From NCBI GenBank assembly GCA_036493735.1, contig DASXPH010000098.1, forward strand, positions 124,001 through 188,000: DNA of 64,000 bases. Reading direction: 5' to 3'. Position 1 is the first letter of the stretch; each line of letters opens with the position of its first letter. The translations under genes were made by a program, and so were the position numbers. The stretch comes from AG2 sp036493735. GTDB taxonomy: Bacteria > Gemmatimonadota > Gemmatimonadetes > Gemmatimonadales > Gemmatimonadaceae. The notes under the pieces are model-generated. The model saw nothing but the letters and a program-made list of their open reading frames with translations. It ran no database searches and was not told the origin of the DNA. Positions 24,685 through 34,166 of this stretch are shown here, piece by piece.

Positions 24685-25986
24685 TCACGGATTCACGGTC
24701 GCCACGCTCTCCGGCTTGAGCGCGTCGAGCGAGTAGCGGCTTCCCGGATTCCAGAGCATCCAACCGTCGATGCCCTGGTCGTGTCCCGCGCGCATCTGGG
24801 CGAGTACCTGCGCTGCCCCGTACCGCGGCGGGCCTAACGTGAAGTCCTGATACCAGGGCACGATACGAGCGGCATTCGGGATCCCGGCGCTCCGCGTCTT
24901 GGCGTCGCGCAGGGCGTGCTCCAGTGTCGCGTACGGATGGGCATTGGGATTTCCCAGCCCGAACGTACCCGGGGCGAAGTGCGACGGGTAATCCATCGGC
25001 AGCACGACATCGACCTGGTCGACGAACAGCTCCCACTTCTGCCCGATGCCCATGTCCGTGGTGTCCGTCGCGCTGAGGCCGAATACATCGATCGTCATCG
25101 GCACGTTGAGCGGCTTCACGAGGCCGCGCAGGTAGTTGAGCTGATCGTGGATGACCTGTGCTCGAACGCGACCGTTCATCAGCGGAAACACCGCTTCGCG
25201 AATGATCCGGTCTTCGTCGGGAAAGCGCACGTAATCGAACTGCACTTCACTAAATCCTAAATTCACCGCCTCGGCCGCGAGATCACCAGCGTACTTCCAC
25301 ACTTCGGGATGCGTCGGGTCGAGCCAGGGGCGGCGGTTCTTGTCGAGCCAGGGAAGACTGTCCCGCTTGCGCTTGATGGACCATTCGCTCTTCGCGCCGG
25401 CGAGGAGCGGATCCTTGGCAACGACGATGCGAGCGATTGGATAGATGTTATACGCGCGCATCGTGTCGAGCACCGCACGCAAGCGGCGGTACGACATCGG
25501 ACGCGTCGTATCGGCGCCGATCTCCTTCGCGAGCGGCACCTGGGAATGATAGAGTACTAATCCGCGGTCGTCTTTCACATCGATGACGAGCGCGTTCACC
25601 TCGGTTCGTTTGGCGACGTCGATCAGCTGCCACATCCGGTCGCCAATTGCCGCCCAGCGATTCACGTACAGGCCGCGCACCGGATTGGGTGTTGGCACGA
25701 GTGGCATGGGCGGTCGCCGGATGGAGTCGGCAACCACCGTCGTGTCACGCACGGGCTTGGCGCTGTCCGTCGCCACCGTGCCCTCCGGCGATGGCGCGCC
25801 ACCGGGACGCGCGCGGGCATCGGAACCACTGCACGCGGTCATGCACAGCAGTGCGGGCACCAGCCAGGTGAACGGAGCGACGAGGCGCAAATCGAAGAGA
25901 GGTTGAACGAGAAGGTGAGCGGTTCTTACACATTTCGCGCCGCGGAGTTCGCCCGCGGCGGGCCCGTCAGATCTTGCGGACGTCAT
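24685..25986 (-). CDS. lipoprotein with DUF4015 (putative glycoside hydrolase-type TIM barrel)
   Basis: About 433 residues. After a hydrophobic stretch and lipobox LLCMTAC comes a Pro/Ala linker and then the DUF4015 domain: VRGLYVNRWAA, NALVIDVKDDRGL, YPIARIVVAKDP, DPTHPEVW and EVQFDYVRFPDE. The last two strands carry the acidic residues expected of a glycoside hydrolase-like barrel. It should act on envelope or external polysaccharide; substrate unknown. The start is uncertain: ATG 25986 would overlap the upstream kinase by 20 bases, and no ribosome binding site decides it. It is probably in the same transcript as the two kinases. Confidence 0.75.
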   Translation of the reverse strand: MTSARSDGPAAGELRGAKCVRTAHLLVQPLFDLRLVAPFTWLVPALLCMTACSGSDARARPGGAPSPEGTVATDSAKPVRDTTVVADSIRRPPMPLVPTPNPVRGLYVNRWAAIGDRMWQLIDVAKRTEVNALVIDVKDDRGLVLYHSQVPLAKEIGADTTRPMSYRRLRAVLDTMRAYNIYPIARIVVAKDPLLAGAKSEWSIKRKRDSLPWLDKNRRPWLDPTHPEVWKYAGDLAAEAVNLGFSEVQFDYVRFPDEDRIIREAVFPLMNGRVRAQVIHDQLNYLRGLVKPLNVPMTIDVFGLSATDTTDMGIGQKWELFVDQVDVVLPMDYPSHFAPGTFGLGNPNAHPYATLEHALRDAKTRSAGIPNAARIVPWYQDFTLGPPRYGAAQVLAQMRAGHDQGIDGWMLWNPGSRYSLDALKPESVATVNP

Positions 25987-27919
25987 CCGCCGCGTCGAGC
26001 AGATGCCCGATGTCACGCGACAGGGCGCGCGCCTCACGTGTGGCGCTCGTCACATCCTCGAGCGCGGAGCCCACGCCAGCCGAACGAAGCTTCATGAGGT
26101 CGAGCTTGAGATTCTGCAGCGTGAGGCTGGCACTCTCGAGCTGATCGAGAAGCGTCCGTCGTCGCTCGAGCAGGTCGTGGAGCGTGTTGCGCTGCCGCTT
26201 GAGGAGGGCGAGGCGCCGATCGTTGTCACCGTCGCGCGAATCCCGTTCGGCCGACACGATGCGCTCGTCGAGCGCGCCAAGCGACGTACCACTCACATCA
26301 GCGTCGAGCCGATGGAGCGTGGTCGCTAGCGATGCGACGCGGTCGAGCAGTCCATCGATCGTCGGCCCGACGTCCGGCAGCATCTCGCGCTCGACCGATG
26401 AGAGTTTGCTAATGATGTCGCGAATCTGCGCGCCATCGGCCACCGCGCGCCTCACCACGGCACCGTGCGAGCCGGCGAGCACCTCGGGCCCGACCAGCCG
26501 CGCCGCCGCGTCGGAAAGCGCGGCGGGCGTCGGCTCTGCCGCTCGCTCGGGCAGGCCGAACGATGCTCGCAGGCGCTCGCGCCAGTTGGCGCGTAGCGCG
26601 GTGAATGGACTGACACCATCCGCCCAGAGATTGCCGGCGCTCATCAAGGTCGAGAGCAGGAGAAATCCCGACGGGAAGATGAACCAGGGAAAACCCTGCA
26701 TCCAGAAATTGAGGACGAACAGCGCTGGGACACCCACGAGCGTCTGCACGAGTCGCCGGCGCAGATACAGCACGCGACTCTCGATGCTATACCACCGGAG
26801 CTCCTGAGCGCTTTCGCCCGTGGGTGGCATCGTCAGCGCATTCCTGGCGACATCACGCGCCAGAAGCCGCTGTTGCTTCGCCCAAGCGCGCCATTCCTTC
26901 CGGCTCATCCCCAATCCGATTCCAAGCGCTCCGCCGGCGAGCGGGGGAAGGGTTGGCAGCACGTCGTCGCCGAGTCGCATGGCACGACGCAGCGCCTCGC
27001 CCGGGAGTAGCGCGTCGAGCTTGCCGCCGTTAGGCGCCGGTGGCGCGAGAACAGGCTTGGCCGGTGGCGCGGCCGCGGCGCCAGGCTTCAGCAGCGCATC
27101 GCGAAAGGCGGCCGCACTCGGCCACCGATCCTCGGGCTTCTTGGCCAGCGCGCGATCGATCACCGACGCGAACGAATCCGGAACGTCCGGACGCCGGTCG
27201 CGTACCGCGCGCGGAACCTCGGATAGGTGCTTCACGAGCATCGCCGGCGTATTCGCCGCCTTGAATGGCGTTTCGCCCACGAGCATCTGATACCCGACGA
27301 CCCCGAGCGAGTACTGATCGCTCCGCCCGTCGAGATCGCGCTCACCTATCGCCTGTTCCGGCGACATGTACGCCGGCGTCCCGACCGCGACACCCGTTTG
27401 CGTCAGCCGTGCGTCGCCCGCGGCGGCACGGGCAATTCCAAAGTCCGTCACCACCGCGCGCCCACTGGTTTGATCGAGCAGGATGTTGTCGGGCTTGATG
27501 TCGCGGTGAACGACCCCGCAGCTATGCGCGTAGTCGAGCGCATCCGCGACTTCGGCGAGAACGCGGCGTACGGCCTCGATCGACAATCGAGGCTGGCGTG
27601 CGAGGCGGGCGGCGAGACTTTCTCCTTCCACCAGCGCCATCACGAAGTACACGATGCCCCCGCGCTCGTCGACCGTGTAAATGGGGACGATGTTCGGATG
27701 GCTCAGCTGCGCCGCGGTCTGCGCCTCGCGCAGGAATCGCGTGCGCACATCGCTGTTGAACGCCAGTTCGGGCGGGAGCGCCTTGATCGCGACATGTCGA
27801 TGCAGCCGCAGATCGAGCGCGCGGAAGACCGCCGCCATGCCGCCGCGACCAATTTCGGCCTCGATGAGGTACTGATCGCCAACCGCGGCGACGACGCGGT
27901 CGTGCAGATAATCGGTCAC
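25967..27919 (-). CDS. transmembrane Ser/Thr protein kinase (paralogue 1)
   Basis: A 650-residue bacterial Hanks-type kinase. The Gly-loop is IGRGGMAAVFRA, with the VAIK Lys46, HRDIKPDN Asp140 and DFG Asp159, and the activation loop leads to GTPAYMSPEQ. After a Pro/Ala linker come two transmembrane helices (around VPALFVLNFWMQGFPWF and a second 20 residues on) forming a 2TM module, then a roughly 200-residue coiled-coil tail. So the kinase and tail are both predicted cytoplasmic. Substrates are unknown. It is 36 bases downstream of a paralogue of the same architecture, clearly a tandem duplication. Confidence 0.93.
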   Translation of the reverse strand: MTDYLHDRVVAAVGDQYLIEAEIGRGGMAAVFRALDLRLHRHVAIKALPPELAFNSDVRTRFLREAQTAAQLSHPNIVPIYTVDERGGIVYFVMALVEGESLAARLARQPRLSIEAVRRVLAEVADALDYAHSCGVVHRDIKPDNILLDQTSGRAVVTDFGIARAAAGDARLTQTGVAVGTPAYMSPEQAIGERDLDGRSDQYSLGVVGYQMLVGETPFKAANTPAMLVKHLSEVPRAVRDRRPDVPDSFASVIDRALAKKPEDRWPSAAAFRDALLKPGAAAAPPAKPVLAPPAPNGGKLDALLPGEALRRAMRLGDDVLPTLPPLAGGALGIGLGMSRKEWRAWAKQQRLLARDVARNALTMPPTGESAQELRWYSIESRVLYLRRRLVQTLVGVPALFVLNFWMQGFPWFIFPSGFLLLSTLMSAGNLWADGVSPFTALRANWRERLRASFGLPERAAEPTPAALSDAAARLVGPEVLAGSHGAVVRRAVADGAQIRDIISKLSSVEREMLPDVGPTIDGLLDRVASLATTLHRLDADVSGTSLGALDERIVSAERDSRDGDNDRRLALLKRQRNTLHDLLERRRTLLDQLESASLTLQNLKLDLMKLRSAGVGSALEDVTSATREARALSRDIGHLLDAADDVRKI

Positions 27920-27955
27920 GGGTGCGTCTGGCCTGTAGTCGCCGGCAAGCGGCGG

Positions 27956-30019
27956 CTACGGTCCCGCCGTCGAGCGCGCGGAGCTTCGACGTCCCAGGCG
28001 GCCCATCTCGTCGGCGACGTACAGCGCGCTGTCGACGCTGTCGGCGAGCGACATCGCGTTTACGGCAAGTGTCGTGACGTTCTCGTGCGTCTGGGCGCCC
28101 GCGCGGAGCCGAATCATATCCAGCCGCATGTTCTGCAGCGCGAGAGCGCATGTCTCGAGCTTCTCTGCTACTTCGGCGCGCCGCTTGACGAGGTCCGCCA
28201 TCGCCCGCCGTTGTCGCCGCAGCTGTGCGAGTCGTCTAACGCGCTCGTCGCTGGCCGCGCCCTCGAGCGGATTCGCCGCTCCTTCGAGACGGGCGATCTC
28301 CGCCTCCACCGACTCCTGAGCACCGGGCGCCAGACTTCGATCCAGCGCCGACATAGACAACGCCAGCGCCTCGACCTTTTCGTAGAGTGCCATCGAGGAG
28401 CGCAACACGTCGGAGAGACGGCCGCGTTCCGCCGGGGGCAGGGTCTCGAGGATGCGCCCGATCTCGTCGCGGTCGCGCGCCGCCTGCCCTATCAGGTCCG
28501 CGCTCCGCCCCGAACCGTGTGTCACGCTCGACGGACGAGCGCCGGTGCCCAGGCCTCCAGCGATCGGGCGCTCGAGCGTTGTACGGCCACTTCGTCGAGC
28601 GAGCTTTCGCGCGCGCCTCTCCTCGCGGAGACGGCTGCGTTGTTTGCTGTCGAACAAGGAGCGAAAGCCCCTCACGCCGTCATCGAACACCTCGAGGAGC
28701 TCAGTCTCCCGGGGCTGACGAAAGACATCGCGCCAATCGTACCCGTCGGCCCAGAGCTTGGCGTACTTGAACGCCATATAGATGCTCCACAGAACCGTAA
28801 TGCCGAAGTAGTCACGGTCACCGACGAGCGAGGCGATGACGATGACGCCATTGACGAACAGGTAGGGCGCCAGCTTGCGGCGGAACTTCTGTACGGCCGG
28901 CGCCTCCCATCGCGCCATGTCCTCGACTGTCGGCGAATACAACTCCGAGTCCGCGAAGGGAGCGGGAGCATAGCCACCGGCAGCACCGCTCCCAGCGGAG
29001 GCCGGCATCGGGCGACCCGTCGAGCTCGCGCCGTATGCGTCCCCGCCCTCCGTCTGCCGCGACGCGCTCGAGCTTCGCGTCGCCGATGTGGGCATGGTAC
29101 CGCTGTCCAGCGCCGTCACGAGTGCGGAGGCCGACGGGAAACGATTCGCCGGATCCTTCTCGAGCATCAGCATCACGGCGCGCGCGAGATCCTCGGGCAC
29201 GTCGGCGCGGCGCTGCTGTACCGGCAGGGGCCGCTCCGAGATGTGCTTCACGAGCATGGCCGGCGTGCTTCCCGCCACGAACGGAGGCTCACCGGCGAGC
29301 ATCTGATACGCCACGATGCCTAACGAATAGAGATCGCTGCGGCCATCGATCGTGCGCTCACCCGCCGCCTGCTCGGGCGACATGTATGCGGGCGTGCCGA
29401 TCGCCATACCGGTGGCCGTGAGTCGCGAATCGCCATCGCTCACGGCTCGGGCGATACCGAAGTCGGTGACCATCGGCCGGCCGGTCTGGCTGGCGATGAT
29501 GATATTGTCGGGCTTGATGTCGCGGTGGACAACGCCCCGCTCGTGGGCGTAGGCGAGCGCGTCGGCTACATCGCGGAGAATGCGGCGCACCTCGTCGCAT
29601 GGCAGCACCCCGCGCTCGAAGATGCGTTTGGCGAGGTTCTCTCCGTCGACGTAAGCCATGACGAAAAACACGAGGCCTTCCGTCTCGTCGACCGTGTAAA
29701 TAGGAACGATATTGGGGTGGCTGAGCTGCGCCGCGGTCTCAGCCTCGCGGAGAAAGCGAGTCTTGATGTCGCTGCGAAACGCAAGCTCCGGCGGAAGCAG
29801 CTTGATGGCGACAGTCCGCTTCAGCCTACGGTCTTTTGCGCGGTAGACAATGCCCATTCCACCGCGCCCAATTTCCGAGTCCAGCTCGTAGTGATCGCTG
29901 AGCACGCGCTCGACATGCGCGCGCAGCTCGGAATCTGCGGACGAGACTACTGGGTCGGACACTCGAGGGGCTCGGGTAGCAACACGTACAACTCCGCTGG
30001 CCAAGCGAGAATGTGGCAT
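27956..30019 (-). CDS. transmembrane Ser/Thr protein kinase (paralogue 2)
   Basis: Up to 687 residues. Kinase motifs are IGRGGMGIVYRA, AIKLLPPELAF (Lys73), HRDIKPDN (Asp167) and DFGIARA (Asp187). As in paralogue 1, a 2TM module follows (YLFVNGVIVIASL and the ITVLWSIYMAFKY helix), then a coiled-coil tail. The kinase domains of the pair are nearly collinear (both have ELAF-SD-RF-REA-TAAQLSHPNIVPIYTVDE), while the linkers and tails differ. The first 20 residues are weakly supported; GTG 29962 is an alternative start. A 315-base region separates it from the divergent lon gene. Confidence 0.92.
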   Translation of the reverse strand: MPHSRLASGVVRVATRAPRVSDPVVSSADSELRAHVERVLSDHYELDSEIGRGGMGIVYRAKDRRLKRTVAIKLLPPELAFRSDIKTRFLREAETAAQLSHPNIVPIYTVDETEGLVFFVMAYVDGENLAKRIFERGVLPCDEVRRILRDVADALAYAHERGVVHRDIKPDNIIIASQTGRPMVTDFGIARAVSDGDSRLTATGMAIGTPAYMSPEQAAGERTIDGRSDLYSLGIVAYQMLAGEPPFVAGSTPAMLVKHISERPLPVQQRRADVPEDLARAVMLMLEKDPANRFPSASALVTALDSGTMPTSATRSSSASRQTEGGDAYGASSTGRPMPASAGSGAAGGYAPAPFADSELYSPTVEDMARWEAPAVQKFRRKLAPYLFVNGVIVIASLVGDRDYFGITVLWSIYMAFKYAKLWADGYDWRDVFRQPRETELLEVFDDGVRGFRSLFDSKQRSRLREERRARKLARRSGRTTLERPIAGGLGTGARPSSVTHGSGRSADLIGQAARDRDEIGRILETLPPAERGRLSDVLRSSMALYEKVEALALSMSALDRSLAPGAQESVEAEIARLEGAANPLEGAASDERVRRLAQLRRQRRAMADLVKRRAEVAEKLETCALALQNMRLDMIRLRAGAQTHENVTTLAVNAMSLADSVDSALYVADEMGRLGRRSSARSTAGP

Positions 30020-30334
30020 TCTAGCACGCAGCCATACTTCTGGAAAGGAGATTCACCACGCCGTCGCGGCAGGGGTACTACGGCGACAGCACGTTCTGAA
30101 GTTGCAATTCCTGCCACCCTGACGCGCTCTGAAGCAGCTGTCACGCATCTTCCGCGACGCTCGCGATGGTGATAGACCTTTACGCGATGTACCGCTTCGA
30201 GTTAGGTGTTCGTGGCCGGTGTTGGAATGGAGTGTGCGAATTCTTCGACGTCAACGCGCATTCATGACAGGACGCCTCGTGCGCACTGCTGACTGACGCG
30301 TTTCGCAGTTCGACAATTCATATAGGTCGGTATC
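30020..30334. other. divergent intergenic region between kinase gene and lon, no gene seen
   Basis: This 315-base stretch should hold the promoters of both the kinase operon (leftward) and lon (rightward). I found no CIRCE-type inverted repeat, tRNA or small gene. One degenerate relative of the octamer (AGTTAGGT) occurs near 30201. CATATAGG just before lon could be a -10 element, but this is weak. Confidence 0.4.
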
Positions 30335-32929
30335 ATGGCTCAACGCCAGACTCTACCTGTCCTACCACTTCGTGGGACAGTGATTTTTCCGGGTTTGACC
30401 GCCCCGATCGCGGCTGGCCGGCCCGGCACGCTGCGCGCGATCGAAGCCGCGCTCAAGAGTGAGCGGCTCGTTTTCGCCGTCGCGCAACGAGACAACACGG
30501 ACGAACCCACCCCTGACATTCTGTACTCGATGGGGGTTATCGCGCGCATCGGACAAATCCAACGCGGTCTGGGTGGCGTCCAGCTGCTGCTCCAGGGGGA
30601 GCAGCGCGCGACGTCGCTCCAGTATGCCACGAACGAGGGCTACCTCACCGCCGTGGTTCTCCCGGTCGATGAGATGAAACCGGCGAACGAAGAGGATCCA
30701 ACCTTCATCGCTCTCCACAAGGAGCTTCGTGAGCGAGCGGCCGAGCTGGGTGAACGGCGTGGCCTGCCTGAAGAGGTCGTTCATCAGGTACTCGATGCAG
30801 TCACGGATCCAGGGCGTTTCGCTGATCTGGTTGCCGGTTACATCGAGCTCCCGCCGCCGGAGAAGCAGGGTCTCCTCGAGACCTTGAGCGTCGAGGAGCG
30901 CCTCCGTCGCGTGCTCGTGCACGTGCAGCGGCAAATCGGCCTGCTGGAGATGCAGGAGGAGATCAAGTCGCAAGTCCAGGAAGAGCTGGGCGAGCGCCAG
31001 CGCGAGATGTATCTGCGCGAACAGATGAAGGCAATTCAGAAGGAGCTGGGCGACGACGATCAATCCAAGGAGATCGCCGAGCTCCGGGACAAGATCAACA
31101 AGCTGCAGCTGCCAAAAGAAGCGCGACAGGAAGTCGAACGTGAGCTCGGGCGCCTCGAGCGTGCTGGCCGCGAATCGATGGAAGCGCAGGTGATTCGCAC
31201 CTACCTGGAGTGGATCGCTGAGCTACCGTGGAACAATCGATCGGACGACAACCTCGATCTCCAGCACGCCCAGCAGGTGCTGGACGAAGACCACTATGGG
31301 CTCAAGGACGTGAAGGATCGCGTGCTCGAGTTCCTGGCCGTGCGTCAGCTCCGTGCGCAGCAACTCGCGGAGGAGATGACCAAGACCGGCGAGCTTCCGG
31401 TCGCCAAGATGAAAGCCGCGAAGGACGATGCGACGCCGCAGCTCATCACGTCGGACGACGATCGGACGATCACGGATCCGAAGGAGGCGAAGTCGCGCGC
31501 CATGGCGAAAGGCCCGATCCTGCTGTTCGTCGGACCGCCGGGCGTCGGGAAGACATCGATCGCGAAGTCAATCGCGCGTTCGTTAGGTCGCGAATACGTT
31601 CGTGTCGCGCTCGGCGGCGCGCGCGACGAGGCCGATATCCGCGGTCATCGCCGCACGTACGTCGGTGCGATGCCGGGCCGAATCATCCAGGGTATGAAGC
31701 AGGCGGGCACCAAGAATCCCGTCTTCCTCCTCGACGAGGTAGACAAGCTCGGTATCTCGTTCCAGGGGGATCCCGCGAGCGCGCTGCTCGAGGTCCTGGA
31801 TCCCGCTCAGAACGACAACTTCACCGATCATTACCTCGGTGTGCCCTTCGATCTGAGCGAAGTGTTGTTCATCTGTACCGCGAACTTCATCCAGAACATC
31901 CCCGGTCCGCTGCTCGATCGTATGGAGACGGTGGACTTCGCTGGCTATACGGAGGCGGAGAAGGCGGAGATCGCCAAGCGCTATCTGATCCCACGGCAGT
32001 TCGAGGACTCGGGACTTGGCGACAAGAACGTCGCGATGACCGACGACGCTGTAACGATGGTGATCAGCAATTACACGCGTGAGAGTGGCGTTCGTCAGCT
32101 GGAGCGACAGATCGCGGCAGTCGCGCGCAAGGTGGCGCGACGTCTCGCTGGCGGCGATCAGCAAATGATCGAAGACGGCAAGATCGACGCGCAGGAAGTG
32201 CGCGAGCTGCTCGGCCGACCGCGTGTGCATCCGGAACGGGCGGCGACCGAGAACGAGATCGGTGTCGCGACGGGCATGTACTACACGCCCGCTGGCGGCG
32301 ATATCATGTTCGTCGAGGCGGCGATCAGGAGATTGTACGGCTTCGGCCAGCGCAGCTCCGACGCCGAGAAGACGCAGGTCAGTGGCTGGGGGAACGTTTC
32401 GCTCATTCTCACGGGTCAACTCGGCGATGTAATGAAGGAGTCGGCGCGAGCGGCGCTGACGTACGCGGCAACGCATGCCTCCACGCTTCAGATTCCGGAT
32501 GACCGCCTGGGATCGATCGAGGTGCACGTGCACGTTCCCGCAGGCGCGATTCCGAAAGACGGTCCATCGGCGGGCACGACGATGGCGACGGCACTGGTGA
32601 GTGCCATGTCTGGACGTCCGGTTCGCAAGGATGTGGCAATGACGGGCGAGATTACTCTTCGCGGGCGCGTGCTGCCCATCGGCGGCGTGAAGGAAAAGGT
32701 GCTCGGCGCTCATCGCGCCGGCATCACGAACATCATTCTGCCGAAGGACAACGAGGCGGATATGGAGGACATCCCGGAGGACGTTCGGGCGCAATTGAGC
32801 TTCCATTGCGTCTCGACACTCGACGAGGTGTTCGACATCGCGCTACTGCCCACCCCGACCGCGCACGGCCCAGCGGAGAAGTCGTTGATGGAGGAGGAAG
32901 AAGAGGCAGCGGCGGGCGCCAGCCGGTAG
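30335..32929 (+). CDS. lon: ATP-dependent protease Lon
   Basis: An 864-residue LonA. The N-terminal substrate-binding domain (LPVLPLRGTVIFPGL) is followed by a long coiled-coil with the EQMKAIQKELG signature, an AAA+ domain with Walker A GPPGVGKTS (Lys406) and Walker B FLLDEVDK, and a C-terminal protease domain. The catalytic dyad is Ser745 in KDGPSAGTTM and Lys786 in GGVKEKVLGAH. It degrades misfolded and regulatory proteins in the cytoplasm. Unusually, the linker after residue 340 contains about 30 extra polar residues (MKAAKDDATPQLITSDDD). The ATG is well placed after a long leader. Confidence 0.98.
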   Translation: MAQRQTLPVLPLRGTVIFPGLTAPIAAGRPGTLRAIEAALKSERLVFAVAQRDNTDEPTPDILYSMGVIARIGQIQRGLGGVQLLLQGEQRATSLQYATNEGYLTAVVLPVDEMKPANEEDPTFIALHKELRERAAELGERRGLPEEVVHQVLDAVTDPGRFADLVAGYIELPPPEKQGLLETLSVEERLRRVLVHVQRQIGLLEMQEEIKSQVQEELGERQREMYLREQMKAIQKELGDDDQSKEIAELRDKINKLQLPKEARQEVERELGRLERAGRESMEAQVIRTYLEWIAELPWNNRSDDNLDLQHAQQVLDEDHYGLKDVKDRVLEFLAVRQLRAQQLAEEMTKTGELPVAKMKAAKDDATPQLITSDDDRTITDPKEAKSRAMAKGPILLFVGPPGVGKTSIAKSIARSLGREYVRVALGGARDEADIRGHRRTYVGAMPGRIIQGMKQAGTKNPVFLLDEVDKLGISFQGDPASALLEVLDPAQNDNFTDHYLGVPFDLSEVLFICTANFIQNIPGPLLDRMETVDFAGYTEAEKAEIAKRYLIPRQFEDSGLGDKNVAMTDDAVTMVISNYTRESGVRQLERQIAAVARKVARRLAGGDQQMIEDGKIDAQEVRELLGRPRVHPERAATENEIGVATGMYYTPAGGDIMFVEAAIRRLYGFGQRSSDAEKTQVSGWGNVSLILTGQLGDVMKESARAALTYAATHASTLQIPDDRLGSIEVHVHVPAGAIPKDGPSAGTTMATALVSAMSGRPVRKDVAMTGEITLRGRVLPIGGVKEKVLGAHRAGITNIILPKDNEADMEDIPEDVRAQLSFHCVSTLDEVFDIALLPTPTAHGPAEKSLMEEEEEAAAGASR

Positions 32930-32962
32930 ACCTCAGGACCACCTACATCACACCGATAGTTG

Positions 32963-32988
32963 TGACGGCAGCGGGAACGCTGCCGTCA
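32963..32988 (+). terminator. strong hairpin after lon
   Basis: Perfect eleven-base-pair stem TGACGGCAGCG / CGCTGCCGTCA with a GGAA tetraloop, 33 bases after the lon stop. No T-tract, so it may be a 3' end stabiliser or part of the next gene's leader instead of a classic terminator. Confidence 0.5.
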
Positions 32989-32994
32989 ATCAGG

Positions 32995-34152
32995 GTGCCT
33001 CCTCGAGCCGTAAGTGACCATCCCGAACATCGCCTGCCCGCGCTCGACGGCGTCCGAGGCGTTGCCATCCTAATTGTTTTCCTTTACCACAGCGCATACT
33101 ACGCGCATTCGGGTTGGCTCTTTTCGTGTTTCTCGTGGGGGTGGATTGGGGTCGACCTCTTCTTCGTGCTGTCGGGATACCTCATCACCAGCATTCTGCT
33201 CGATGCGATCGGGGAGCCAGCGCGCTACTACTATGGAAGCTTTTACGCTCGTCGCTTCTTGCGGCTCGCGCCGGCGCTCGGTGTGTTCCTTGTTGCGCTG
33301 TTCTACATCGCTCCGCTGGTCGGACTCGTTACTCCTGAAGAGACGCGCCTGCTGCGAGCAAATCAGGCGTGGTACTGGGGATATCTCGTCAATGCGCTGG
33401 TCGCGAACAAGGCGAGCTTCACCGTCACGCCTGTCGGGACTGGATCGCTCTGGAGCTTGGCCGTAGAGGAGCAGTTTTATCTCCTCTGGCCCTTTCTCGT
33501 GGCGAGAGCGGCCACGCCGCGTCGCGTCCAATTGTTGTCGATCGCCACGATCGTCGTTTCAATGGGCGCTTGCGCCTTCGCGTGGTGGATGGGTCGCGGT
33601 GGAGTGGCGACCTACGTACTCACGGTCACGCGCGCCGCTCCTCTTGGGTGGGGGGCATTGCTGGCTAGCCTCCGCCGGGGTCCCGGATCCAAGGCCCTGA
33701 CGGCTCGCCTCCGATTCCCGCTGGTAACCCTCGGCGGGAGTCTCTTGATTCTCTGCGCGATGATGCAGCGCAATCCCGATTGGTTGGCGTGGGATACCGC
33801 CTCGGTGCAGCTCGTTGGGTTCCCCGGTCTAGCGGTGCTCTTCACCGGGTTGGTCGCCTACGCGGTGGACACGAAGTCTGGCTGGCTGACTTGGCGGCCT
33901 CTCACGAAACTCGGAGCGTGCAGCTACGGGCTATATCTGTGGCACGCGACGCTTCTCATCCTCCTGAGACGCACGACCCATTTGCAGGGTACGCTCTTCG
34001 TGATCGGTGCCGCGATCGTCTGCGCCATACCGACCTGCCTATCGCTAGTCGCCGTAGAGCGGCCGGCGCTTCGATTGAAGCATTTCTTTCCGATGTCGCG
34101 CCGACGACAAGAAGTCCTCGGATTGCCGCCAGATGCTGTGCGCGCGGCCTGA
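32995..34152 (+). CDS. acyltransferase family 3 membrane protein (OafA/YrhL-like)
   Basis: About 385 residues with roughly ten transmembrane helices. The first segment RLPALDGVRGVAILIVFLYH carries the conserved His of acyltransferase 3 proteins. The next has VDLFFVLSGYLIT and FYARRFLRLAP, and later comes SLAVEEQFYLLWP, all family hallmarks. Such enzymes O-acetylate cell-surface polysaccharides or peptidoglycan using a cytoplasmic acyl donor. GTG 32995 is preferred since it falls after the hairpin; GTG 32962 is in frame but inside it. No SGNH domain is attached at the C-terminus. Confidence 0.88.
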   Translation: MPPRAVSDHPEHRLPALDGVRGVAILIVFLYHSAYYAHSGWLFSCFSWGWIGVDLFFVLSGYLITSILLDAIGEPARYYYGSFYARRFLRLAPALGVFLVALFYIAPLVGLVTPEETRLLRANQAWYWGYLVNALVANKASFTVTPVGTGSLWSLAVEEQFYLLWPFLVARAATPRRVQLLSIATIVVSMGACAFAWWMGRGGVATYVLTVTRAAPLGWGALLASLRRGPGSKALTARLRFPLVTLGGSLLILCAMMQRNPDWLAWDTASVQLVGFPGLAVLFTGLVAYAVDTKSGWLTWRPLTKLGACSYGLYLWHATLLILLRRTTHLQGTLFVIGAAIVCAIPTCLSLVAVERPALRLKHFFPMSRRRQEVLGLPPDAVRAA

Positions 34153-34166
34153 AAGACTACTGCCCC

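Noticed and set aside
27227..29323. A nearly 700-codon open frame antisense to both kinases
   Set aside because: Runs opposite two clear kinase domains, has His/Arg-rich shadow composition and no motif or ribosome binding site.
30173..30334. CIRCE/HrcA or HspR-type heat-shock operator before lon
   Set aside because: No matching inverted repeat was found.
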